A stretch of DNA of 5,565 nt from Clostridiaceae bacterium (GTDB taxonomy: Bacteria; Bacillota; Clostridia; Saccharofermentanales; UBA5734): NCBI GenBank assembly GCA_012727965.1, contig JAAYFZ010000123.1, positions 1 to 5,565 on the forward strand, written 5' to 3'. Both the position numbers and the translations under genes were made by a program. How positions within the stretch are numbered: the stretch's first letter is position 1; each line of letters opens with the position of its first letter. The notes below the pieces were generated by a model, which did no database searches, was not told the DNA's origin, and was given only the letters and a program-made list of their open reading frames with translations. This document shows, one piece after another, positions 1 to 5,318 of this stretch.

Positions 1-674
1 CCGGATTGTTCGCTCAAATCTGCGGGAAAATTCCAGCGTTCAACGAACAGGGGCAGCTCAGCCTGCCGCTTGAGCAGTGGCAAAAAATCTCGCCAGGATT
101 GTCTATTGGCAGTCTGACCAGGCTGCAGGTACTGCTAGTAGAGAAAACTAGACTATCTCTAAGTCTGTCTCGTCATACACAGGCGGTTTTGATGTTGATT
201 CGCCTGCGCCTGCTTCTGCTGTCAGCTGATCGACGTAGGAGAATTGAAGTATCAACAGAAGAAATAGAATCCAGAAAAGAAATTAGATTCAAAATGATAT
301 TGAGATCAGCTTCACGTCAGTGTCATCTCGATCAGTGGCAGATACTTGAAGCAAGCAAGCAAGCCTGGGAGATAATGAAAGTTCTTGTGGCAGATGATAG
401 TCTGCGGGCTGAGCTTGATATTGACGATGAATTGATTCGAAAATGGCATAGCTTCCCGGACGAATATAGAATCAGTCCGGTACATTTGCCGATTAGAGGT
501 AATGATGAAGTTTTTTACAAGCTGCAGGATAAGCGACAGACCGGACTCTATCTGGAGCGTCTATTGTCAAAACAGCTGCACATTAATAGAGCGCTTGATC
601 ATGAAGAGGCCAGAAATCAACTGGAAATCTGGTTAAGCAAGGAAAGTGTAAATGAAAGCAAGTTGTCATATTGA
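1..674 (+). CDS. 3' part of an unrecognised protein (N-terminus outside the window)
   Basis: The reading frame is open from the left edge (first full codon at base 3) to a TGA at 672-674, about 223 visible residues. A TTG at base 6 could in principle start it, but only five bases precede it and no ribosome site is visible, so the gene probably begins upstream. I do not recognise the family. The first ~75 residues form a Leu/Arg-rich amphipathic helical stretch, too charged for a membrane segment, vaguely like the helical C-terminal collar of clamp-loader subunits. That resemblance is weak and is not used for naming. The remainder is charged and probably helical, with ordinary codon use and no transmembrane segment, signal peptide, metal-binding cysteine cluster or nucleotide-binding loop. 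It ends 79 bp before the next gene, which has its own promoter. Coding is likely because the frame is long and contains plausible protein composition; function is unknown. Confidence 0.7.
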   Translation, partial: GLFAQICGKIPAFNEQGQLSLPLEQWQKISPGLSIGSLTRLQVLLVEKTRLSLSLSRHTQAVLMLIRLRLLLLSADRRRRIEVSTEEIESRKEIRFKMILRSASRQCHLDQWQILEASKQAWEIMKVLVADDSLRAELDIDDELIRKWHSFPDEYRISPVHLPIRGNDEVFYKLQDKRQTGLYLERLLSKQLHINRALDHEEARNQLEIWLSKESVNESKLSY

Positions 675-697
675 GTGCAAATCAGGTGTGTTATAAT
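671..697 (+). promoter_or_regulatory. Extended -10 promoter for the LysM membrane protein gene
   Basis: A perfect -10 hexamer TATAAT lies at 692-697, preceded by TG at 689-690 with one base between, which is the extended -10 arrangement (TGnTATAAT). The best -35 match is TTGAGT at 671-676, only 15 bp away and overlapping the stop codon of the preceding gene. An extended -10 depends less on the -35, so the weak spacing is tolerable. Transcription would start near 704 and leave a leader of roughly 50 nt. The position fits vegetative sigma-A-type transcription of the gene starting at 754. Confidence 0.65.
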
Positions 698-741
698 ACT
701 TGTTGTGTGTTTAATAGCATGACTATAAGTAGTAATCATAC

Positions 742-748
742 GGAGGAG
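742..748 (+). promoter_or_regulatory. Ribosome binding site GGAGGAG of the LysM membrane protein gene
   Basis: GGAGGAG lies five bases before the ATG at 754 (seven bases counted from the core GGAGG). It is a near-ideal Shine-Dalgarno site and fixes the start codon. No better in-frame start lies upstream. Confidence 0.8.
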
Positions 749-753
749 CTGTC

Positions 754-2346
754 ATGGCAAAACCTAATCGCAATACAAATACTCGTTTAGCAACAACTAT
801 CAATGCCCGGTATTTTGTTTCATCCGGGGCTTCAGATACATTTTATCTCGATGGAAGACTATCAGGAAAAAGAGAGAGGCGTGCAGCCGACATAACACTT
901 GATCGCGAAGATCGCGGTTTTTTTCTGTCAGTATTCGCTCATACGGGCAGCCAGCCGACTGATGAGATTCAGGCCGCAAGATTAAGAAAATCTCTCGACA
1001 AAATACTGCATGATGTCAAAAACAATGGCAGGAATATTGATGCTGAAATCAATGAGCTAGCAGAATGCGCAGTTGATATTTCCGGTAGAATGACTCTGCA
1101 GAATAATAGTGTACGTCAACCTTATTTCGCCGGTATTATTGTAAAAGACGCTGAGATCGCGGCAATTACTATGGGCGGAGGCTGTGCCTGGCTCTATCGA
1201 GGAGATGTTTTATATCCACTGACTTCAGATGATTGTCAGCTAGACGCGATCGATTTAAATGGCAAGGATGTTCCAGGTCATGATGTTTACTGCGCAGGCG
1301 TTGCCGGTACAGTTAGATATTCGAATATTGCTCAACTACAAGAGGATGATTGTGTCATTACCTGTAATAAGGATGTATTCGAAGCGCTCGGCCAGCGTGA
1401 AATTCTGAGACTGCTCTATGAGGCAGAAGATCAGGCTGATGCTTCCGGACTGATAATAACTGCAGCTTCGGCTAAAATGCCTGGTGTTCCGCTGCAGTTC
1501 ATGATCGGATTCGTAGAAGCGATAACAGCTGTAGATAAACCGGCAAAAGCCGGATTCGGCAGGTCTTTTGCCGGTATAGGCGCTGCTGCTCTTCCTAAAT
1601 CTGCTCCAGCAGCCAAGAGTGCTGCTGCATCTGCACCTAGAAAAGAAGTTCAGGCTGATCTTCCGGAGGAATACCTCGATACAAGTTCAGATTATGAAGC
1701 ATCAATGGATTCTGGATATGTAGATATGCCTTCTGACGCTGTACCCTATGCACCAGTTAGTTCCGCTGATGATGATTATGGACTGACCGATGACGATGGC
1801 TACGATATCCATGAGGATGAGTACTATGAAGAGTATGACAATAGCGGACGTACACGCAGAATAGCTTTTTATCTGATTCTTGCGGTCATATGTATCGTCT
1901 GTCTGTTTGCGCTTTATCAGATGTTGTTTGGCGATAAGGATGAGCCGAAGGTTACTACGACTACCCCCGCGATTACGACGACGACGACCGGTGAGGATAC
2001 GACAACAACTACAGAGGCAACAACGACTGAGTCGACAACTGAGAATACGGACGAAACCACGACTGCCCCAGAGGAGACAACAACTGAACCGGAGGAAACG
2101 ACTACAGCTCCCGAAGAGACGACTACAGCTCCCGATGAGACAACGACCGCTGAGACAACCGCCGCCCCATCAGGTGATTTGATTGCTACGCATAAGGTAG
2201 TTTCTGGCGAGACATTGTTCGGAATAGCTGTTAAGTATTATGAATCGGGAAGTCAAGCCAATATCGACTTGATCAAGAACGCCAATGGGATGACATCAGA
2301 TGTTGTTCAGGTAGGCGATGAACTTAAAATACCGGTCAAAAACTAA
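754..2346 (+). CDS. Single-span membrane protein: degenerate PP2C-like domain, acidic linker, TM helix, Thr-rich repeats, C-terminal LysM
   Basis: This 530-residue protein has no signal peptide. Residues ~10-255 follow the order of a PP2C-type phosphatase fold: a beta strand FFLSVFA (56-62), the pair AGIIVKD...GGGCAWLYRGDVLYPLTSDD spread over 126-160, then EDDCVITCNKDVFEAL (197-212) and a final strand 247-254. The metal-binding residues usual for the family are missing: the DGMGG, GDSR, SDG and DN motifs appear as FAHTGS, GGGCA, NKD and PLQF. It is therefore probably a pseudophosphatase. Residues ~300-365 are Asp/Glu/Tyr-rich. RTRR (366-369) precedes one hydrophobic helix (370-392), and acidic residues follow it, which predicts a cytosolic N-terminus and external C-terminus. 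Residues ~400-475 are a Thr/Glu/Pro linker with heptad repeats. Residues 480-527 form a LysM peptidoglycan-binding domain (VVSGETLFGIA...VQVGDELKIP). The gene has its own promoter and may be monocistronic. The LysM and TM calls are firm; the PP2C assignment rests on pattern matching by eye. Role inferred: cell-wall sensing or anchoring. Confidence 0.9.
   Translation: MAKPNRNTNTRLATTINARYFVSSGASDTFYLDGRLSGKRERRAADITLDREDRGFFLSVFAHTGSQPTDEIQAARLRKSLDKILHDVKNNGRNIDAEINELAECAVDISGRMTLQNNSVRQPYFAGIIVKDAEIAAITMGGGCAWLYRGDVLYPLTSDDCQLDAIDLNGKDVPGHDVYCAGVAGTVRYSNIAQLQEDDCVITCNKDVFEALGQREILRLLYEAEDQADASGLIITAASAKMPGVPLQFMIGFVEAITAVDKPAKAGFGRSFAGIGAAALPKSAPAAKSAAASAPRKEVQADLPEEYLDTSSDYEASMDSGYVDMPSDAVPYAPVSSADDDYGLTDDDGYDIHEDEYYEEYDNSGRTRRIAFYLILAVICIVCLFALYQMLFGDKDEPKVTTTTPAITTTTTGEDTTTTTEATTTESTTENTDETTTAPEETTTEPEETTTAPEETTTAPDETTTAETTAAPSGDLIATHKVVSGETLFGIAVKYYESGSQANIDLIKNANGMTSDVVQVGDELKIPVKN
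2050..2154 (+). repeat. Five tandem 21-bp units encoding a Thr-rich heptad
   Basis: Five in-frame 21-bp units encode DETTTAP, EETTTEP, EETTTAP, EETTTAP and DETTTAE (residues 433-467). The third and fourth units (2092-2112 and 2113-2133) are nearly identical in DNA, differing only in the first two codons; the others vary at synonymous positions. The tract is part of the extracellular linker between the membrane helix and LysM. Less regular Thr runs extend upstream to about 1950. Unit number could vary between strains by slippage without breaking the frame. Confidence 0.85.
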
Positions 2347-2417
2347 GCTTCTGCTCAAGTTTGCAGCTAAAATCTGAATGCTTATGTGCCTGGTGTTGCA
2401 TAAATTGCAGTTCTGAC

Positions 2418-2446
2418 TTGCAAATATTCGCGTCAGATTATATACT
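2418..2446 (+). promoter_or_regulatory. Candidate promoter of the aminotransferase-serA operon
   Basis: TTGCAA (2418-2423, four of six consensus bases) and TATACT (2441-2446, five of six) are separated by exactly 17 bp. Transcription would start near 2453 and give a leader of about 130 nt that retains the 2478-2528 stem-loop but not the left arms of the nested inverted repeats. TCTGAC (2412-2417) and GTCAGA (2432-2437) form a 6-bp inverted repeat around the -35 box that could instead be an operator. This competes with the reading of the same bases as structured RNA. Confidence 0.45.
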
Positions 2447-2477
2447 GCCTTTGAATATCCGCAACACCGATGGCACC

Positions 2478-2528
2478 ATGATAGAGCGGTCTTGACTGTG
2501 CTGAAGCATGGCAGGTCTGCTCTATCGT
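2478..2528 (+). repeat. Long stem-loop, 22 bp, in the aminotransferase leader
   Basis: Bases 2478-2489 pair with 2517-2528 (12 pairs, two of them G-T, including the perfect 8-bp GATAGAGC/GCTCTATC). After a T-T mismatch (2490/2516), bases 2491-2494 pair with 2512-2515. After one bulged A (2495), bases 2496-2501 pair with 2506-2511 and leave a TGAA tetraloop (2502-2505). No T-run follows, so it is not a classic intrinsic terminator. It lies 55 bases before the start codon and does not cover the ribosome site. It could be a regulatory or mRNA-stabilising hairpin. Confidence 0.7.
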
Positions 2529-2567
2529 AATATTTACCAGAGTGAAACATCGTAAGCATGAAATGTC

Positions 2568-2574
2568 AAAGGAG
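2568..2574 (+). promoter_or_regulatory. Ribosome binding site AAAGGAG that sets the aminotransferase start
   Basis: AAAGGAG is followed by a nine-base spacer and the ATG at 2584. The frame is open upstream to a GTG at 2542, with another ATG at 2563, but neither has a comparable site and the family normally begins close to the RLFIPGP motif. The start is therefore placed at 2584. Confidence 0.8.
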
Positions 2575-2583
2575 ATATATAGC

Positions 2584-3663
2584 ATGCACAAGAGACTATT
2601 TATACCGGGACCGGTGGATGTACTGCCGCAGGTGCTCGAACAAATGACCAGACCGATGATCGGACACAGGACAAAAGACGCATCAGCTCTGCAGGGCTCA
2701 ATTGCCGACAAAATGCGTAAGTTGATGTTTACTGAGAATGAAATATTGTTGTCCACCTCATCCGGCAGCGGACTTATGGAAGGCGCGGTCAGATCATGTA
2801 CGGCACGTAAAGCAGCAGTTTTTTCAATCGGTGCTTTTGGCGATCGCTGGTATAAAATGGCCGTTTCCAATGGTGTGCCGGCTGATCTATTCGAGTCTGA
2901 ACTTGGCCAGCCCACAACAGCTGAGCAGGTTGAGGCTGCTTTATCGACAGGCGCTTATGATCTAATTACGATCACTCATAATGAAACTGCCACCGGTATA
3001 GCTAATAATCTTGAAGAGCTAGCTCCGGTCATAGCTCGTTATCCTGATGTTGTTTTTTGTGTTGACTCTGTCAGTTCTCTAGGTGGTCACAAGATCGAAG
3101 CAGACCGTCTGGGCATTGATATTCTGATTACTTCTACGCAAAAATGTTTGGGTCTGCCTCCAGGACTGGCAATCTGTTCAATCTCGGAAAAAGCTGTTAA
3201 AAGAGCAGAGCAGGTTCCCAATCGGGGTTTGTATTTCGATTTGCTTGAATTATACAAATTTGTTAAAACGAAGCCTTATCAGTACCCGTCTACTCCTGCG
3301 CTTTCGCTGATGTATGCTCTTGATTATCAGCTTGATCGAATCATGGAAGAGGGAATGGAGCAGCGTTTTGCCCGTCACAGTAAAATGGCTGGCATCGTTC
3401 AGGATTGGGCCAGAACAAATTTCGCGCTTTTCGGCAATCCGGATTATCTGTCACAGACCGTAACATGTATCGATAATGTCTCCGGTGTCAGTGTATCGGC
3501 ACTTAATGGTAAACTGGCTGATTTCAATTATATGATCTCCGGCGGCTATGGTAAGATCAAGGACAGAACTTTCAGAATTGCTCATATGGCAGATACGACA
3601 CCAGAACAGATCACAGAGCTGCTCGCGACCATAGATAAGGTGCTGCCTGAGCTCAAGGCATAA
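2584..3663 (+). CDS. Class V PLP-dependent aminotransferase (alanine-glyoxylate/serine-pyruvate type), probable phosphoserine aminotransferase
   Basis: A 359-residue enzyme of normal family length, expected in the cytosol. It shows the family landmarks in order: IPGPVDV near the N-terminus (7-13), PMIGHRT (24-30), STSSGSGLMEGAV (57-69) in the PLP phosphate-binding area, HNETATG (132-138), the PLP-ring aspartate D161 in VDSVSSLGG, the Schiff-base lysine K187 in TSTQKCLGLPPGLA, and R331 in FRIAHMAD for the substrate carboxylate. No key residue is missing. By family this is the alanine-glyoxylate/serine-pyruvate aminotransferase group, not classical SerC. It sits 53 bp before serA on the same strand. 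In some bacteria and archaea such a class V enzyme next to serA is thought to replace SerC, converting 3-phosphohydroxypyruvate plus an amino donor such as glutamate to phosphoserine. That role here is inferred from context; serine-glyoxylate or alanine-glyoxylate exchange remains possible. Two stop codons lie in tandem (TAATAG). Confidence 0.93.
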   Translation: MHKRLFIPGPVDVLPQVLEQMTRPMIGHRTKDASALQGSIADKMRKLMFTENEILLSTSSGSGLMEGAVRSCTARKAAVFSIGAFGDRWYKMAVSNGVPADLFESELGQPTTAEQVEAALSTGAYDLITITHNETATGIANNLEELAPVIARYPDVVFCVDSVSSLGGHKIEADRLGIDILITSTQKCLGLPPGLAICSISEKAVKRAEQVPNRGLYFDLLELYKFVKTKPYQYPSTPALSLMYALDYQLDRIMEEGMEQRFARHSKMAGIVQDWARTNFALFGNPDYLSQTVTCIDNVSGVSVSALNGKLADFNYMISGGYGKIKDRTFRIAHMADTTPEQITELLATIDKVLPELKA

Positions 3664-3689
3664 TAGCAACTAAATAATAGATTCTATGT

Positions 3690-3702
3690 CCGGTGGAACC
3701 GG
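3690..3702 (+). promoter_or_regulatory. Small hairpin just upstream of the serA ribosome site
   Basis: CCGGT (3690-3694) and ACCGG (3698-3702) form a perfect 5-bp stem with a GGA loop, ending one base before the AGGGGGG ribosome site at 3704-3710. It could influence serA translation or mRNA processing between the two genes. The stem is short, so chance is a real possibility. Confidence 0.3.
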
Positions 3703-3703
3703 C

Positions 3704-3710
3704 AGGGGGG
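3704..3710 (+). promoter_or_regulatory. Ribosome binding site AGGGGGG that sets the serA start
   Basis: AGGGGGG stands six bases before the ATG at 3717. An in-frame GTG at 3693 would lie upstream of this site and add eight residues with no similarity to SerA, whose first strand normally begins within two or three residues of the start (here MRIVITEKI). The ATG at 3717 is therefore preferred. Confidence 0.8.
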
Positions 3711-3716
3711 AATATC

Positions 3717-5318
3717 ATGAGAATAGTAATTACAGAAAAAATCGCGGCGGAATCAGTAGATTATTTGCGTGAGCAAGGTTTTGAGGTTGATGAGAAGCTC
3801 AGCCTCAGTCAAGAGCAGATCGAGGATATCATGGCACCCTATGATGGTCTGATAGTCCGCAGTGTTACTCAGGTAAATCGCAGCCTGATCGAGAAGGCAG
3901 TCAATCTTAAGGTAGTTGGCAGAGCTGGCAATGGTATTGATAATATCGATGTAGATGCTTGCACAGAAAAGGGCGTTATCGCCGTTAATACTCCCGAAGC
4001 CAATATCATGGCTGCAGGTGAACTGGCCGTGGGCCTGGCTTTTGCCGCTTTCAGAAATATCTGTATCGCCAATGATGCTGCCCGTCATGACGATTTCCGA
4101 AGAGGACAGATGATCGGAAATGAGCTCGATTCAAAAATTGCCGGTGTTATAGGTATGGGCAGAATCGGTTCGATCGTTGCCCGCAAGCTAAAAGGCATTG
4201 GCATGAAGGTCGTTGTTTATGATCCATATATTCCTCAGGAGAGATTCGAGAAGCTTGGAGTCAAGCGCAGCAACACTCTTGACGAGCTATTGACTCAGGC
4301 TGACCTGATTACCTTCCATACTCCGAAAACAAAAGAGACATACAATATGATCAGTGAATCTGAGCTGGCAAAATGCAAGCCTGGCGTTAGAATAGTCAAT
4401 GCAGCGCGTGGCGGTCTTGTAAATGAGGAAGCTCTCTATAATGCTCTGGTATCAGGTCATGTAGCCTCGGCTGGTATTGATGTTTTCGACCATGAGCCCA
4501 GCTATGACAAGAAACCAGGTGAACAGAATTATCAGAACAAATTGCTAAGCCTGCCAAATTGTGTAGTGACACCACATCTGGGTGCTTCATCACATGAAGC
4601 TAATACGAATGTCGGTACGGCCGTAACTGAGCTGGTTGCCAGTGTATTAAAAGGCGAACTCGTAGCTGCTATAAATATGCCGGCAATCGACGGTGATCTC
4701 TCTGAGATGAAGCCTTTTGTCAGCTTGGCTGAAAAACTTGGTGCTATTTATTATCAGGCTGAGAGTAGTCCTGTAAGCACGATTTCTATTACTTATTCCG
4801 GCGAACTGGCCAAGACTGAGACAGATCTGCTTACACTTTCAGTGCTCAAGGGCTTCCTCTCGACAGTAACTAATGAACGCATCAGTTTCGTCAATGTTAA
4901 ACAGCGTGTTGCCGATATGGGCGTAGATGTTGTAGAAATCAAGACAACTCATCTGGAGAAATATACCAGTCTGATTTCAGTTGAATTCTGTGCAGCTGAG
5001 AAAGCTCTATCGGTTTCGGGTACTGTCTTCGGCAAAGATTCTGAGATTCTTGTTGATTTCTTCGGCTATCATATGGATTTCGAACTGTCCAGCCATGTAC
5101 TTGCACTGCAAAATGACGATGTTCCTGGAATTATCGGACGCGTTGGCACTATTCTTGGTCTTAACAAGATCAATATCGCGACAATGCACTGGAGCCGCAA
5201 GAAGGACAAAATGCGCGCACAATCTTTTATAAGCATAGACTCTCCTGTAGCACCTGAGGTTCTCGAGAAGTTGAGTGCTATTGAAGGCGTACTCAGAGTT
5301 TCTGTTCTGGATTTTTAA
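3717..5318 (+). CDS. serA: D-3-phosphoglycerate dehydrogenase with ACT domain
   Basis: A cytosolic 533-residue enzyme that oxidises 3-phosphoglycerate to 3-phosphohydroxypyruvate with NAD+, the committed step of serine synthesis. Length matches the long Bacillus/Clostridium-type SerA (about 525-530). Domains: the N-terminal part of the substrate domain (1-~100) with R48 in IVRSVT and the loop GRAGNGIDNID (68-78); a Rossmann NAD domain (~101-285) with GMGRIG (146-151) and D169 ending the second strand; catalytic R231 (NAARGG), E260 (VFDHEP) and H287 (TPHLGASS); an intervening allosteric-substrate-binding-type domain (~325-455); and a C-terminal ACT domain (~460-533) with DDVPGIIGRVGTILG and NIATM. 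The ACT domain suggests end-product control by serine, as known for other SerA proteins. The substrate loop reads RAGNGID where the family usually has RAGVGVD, and N476-region residues are otherwise typical. It follows the aminotransferase by 53 bp, and its stop codon overlaps the convergent gene. Confidence 0.96.
   Translation: MRIVITEKIAAESVDYLREQGFEVDEKLSLSQEQIEDIMAPYDGLIVRSVTQVNRSLIEKAVNLKVVGRAGNGIDNIDVDACTEKGVIAVNTPEANIMAAGELAVGLAFAAFRNICIANDAARHDDFRRGQMIGNELDSKIAGVIGMGRIGSIVARKLKGIGMKVVVYDPYIPQERFEKLGVKRSNTLDELLTQADLITFHTPKTKETYNMISESELAKCKPGVRIVNAARGGLVNEEALYNALVSGHVASAGIDVFDHEPSYDKKPGEQNYQNKLLSLPNCVVTPHLGASSHEANTNVGTAVTELVASVLKGELVAAINMPAIDGDLSEMKPFVSLAEKLGAIYYQAESSPVSTISITYSGELAKTETDLLTLSVLKGFLSTVTNERISFVNVKQRVADMGVDVVEIKTTHLEKYTSLISVEFCAAEKALSVSGTVFGKDSEILVDFFGYHMDFELSSHVLALQNDDVPGIIGRVGTILGLNKINIATMHWSRKKDKMRAQSFISIDSPVAPEVLEKLSAIEGVLRVSVLDF

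Larger units (their letters stand above)
2386..2528 (+). promoter_or_regulatory. Candidate structured leader RNA upstream of the aminotransferase-serA pair (class unknown)
   Basis: Read as RNA, this stretch folds by eye into two adjacent arms. Arm one: GTGCC (2386-2390) and GGTGTTGC (2392-2399) pair with GCAACACC (2461-2468) and GGCAC (2472-2476), 13 pairs with a small internal loop. Inside it GCAGT (2407-2411) pairs with ACTGC (2444-2448), and directly inside that TCTGAC (2412-2417) pairs with GTCAGA (2432-2437). Arm two is the 22-bp stem-loop at 2478-2528, starting two bases after arm one closes. I see no signature of SAM, glycine, lysine, TPP, cobalamin, FMN or c-di-GMP riboswitches and no complete T-box. 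The pairing is seen in the sequence; regulation of serine synthesis is inferred from position only. Transcription would have to come from read-through of the LysM gene or from a weak start near TAAAAT at 2368-2373. Confidence 0.4.
2347..2583. other. Intergenic region with strong self-complementarity and a candidate promoter
   Basis: This 237-bp gap between the LysM gene and the aminotransferase contains no convincing gene. No stem with a T-run that would act as a terminator follows the LysM stop codon, so read-through into the serine genes is possible. The gap holds nested inverted repeats (2386-2476), a long stem-loop (2478-2528), a promoter-like pair (2418-2446) and a ribosome site (2568-2574), each listed separately. 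The reverse strand shows open frames here, but they are shadows without good starts. Confidence 0.6.

Noticed and set aside
1880..2182. Plus-strand 100-residue Arg/Gln/Leu-rich frame
   Set aside because: It is an off-frame reading of the Thr-rich repeat tract of the LysM protein; its composition follows from the ACN-rich codons and it has no ribosome site.
2346..2368. Possible terminator after the LysM gene (CTGC/GCAG)
   Set aside because: Only four base pairs with an eight-base loop and no following T-run; too weak to call.
2478..2528. Insertion-sequence remnant or MITE
   Set aside because: The flanks show no target-site duplication, and there is only one copy in the window; kept as a stem-loop instead.
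2296..2559. Minus-strand 87-residue frame in the intergenic region
   Set aside because: It overlaps the end of the LysM coding sequence, has no convincing ribosome site, and its composition looks non-coding.
2433..2915. Minus-strand 160-residue frame across the leader and the aminotransferase start
   Set aside because: It is antisense to a clear aminotransferase, has no family resemblance or start site, and its end merely reads through the paired leader region.
3688..3704. T-box-like core GGTGGAACC before serA
   Set aside because: A T-box leader needs a stem I with specifier loop and normally 150-300 nt; only 53 bp separate the two genes, and the hairpin here closes on itself. The TGGA sequence would also not fit the discriminator base usual for tRNA-Ser.
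3753..4088. Minus-strand 111-residue frame within serA
   Set aside because: Shadow of serA, whose catalytic and cofactor motifs are intact in the plus frame.
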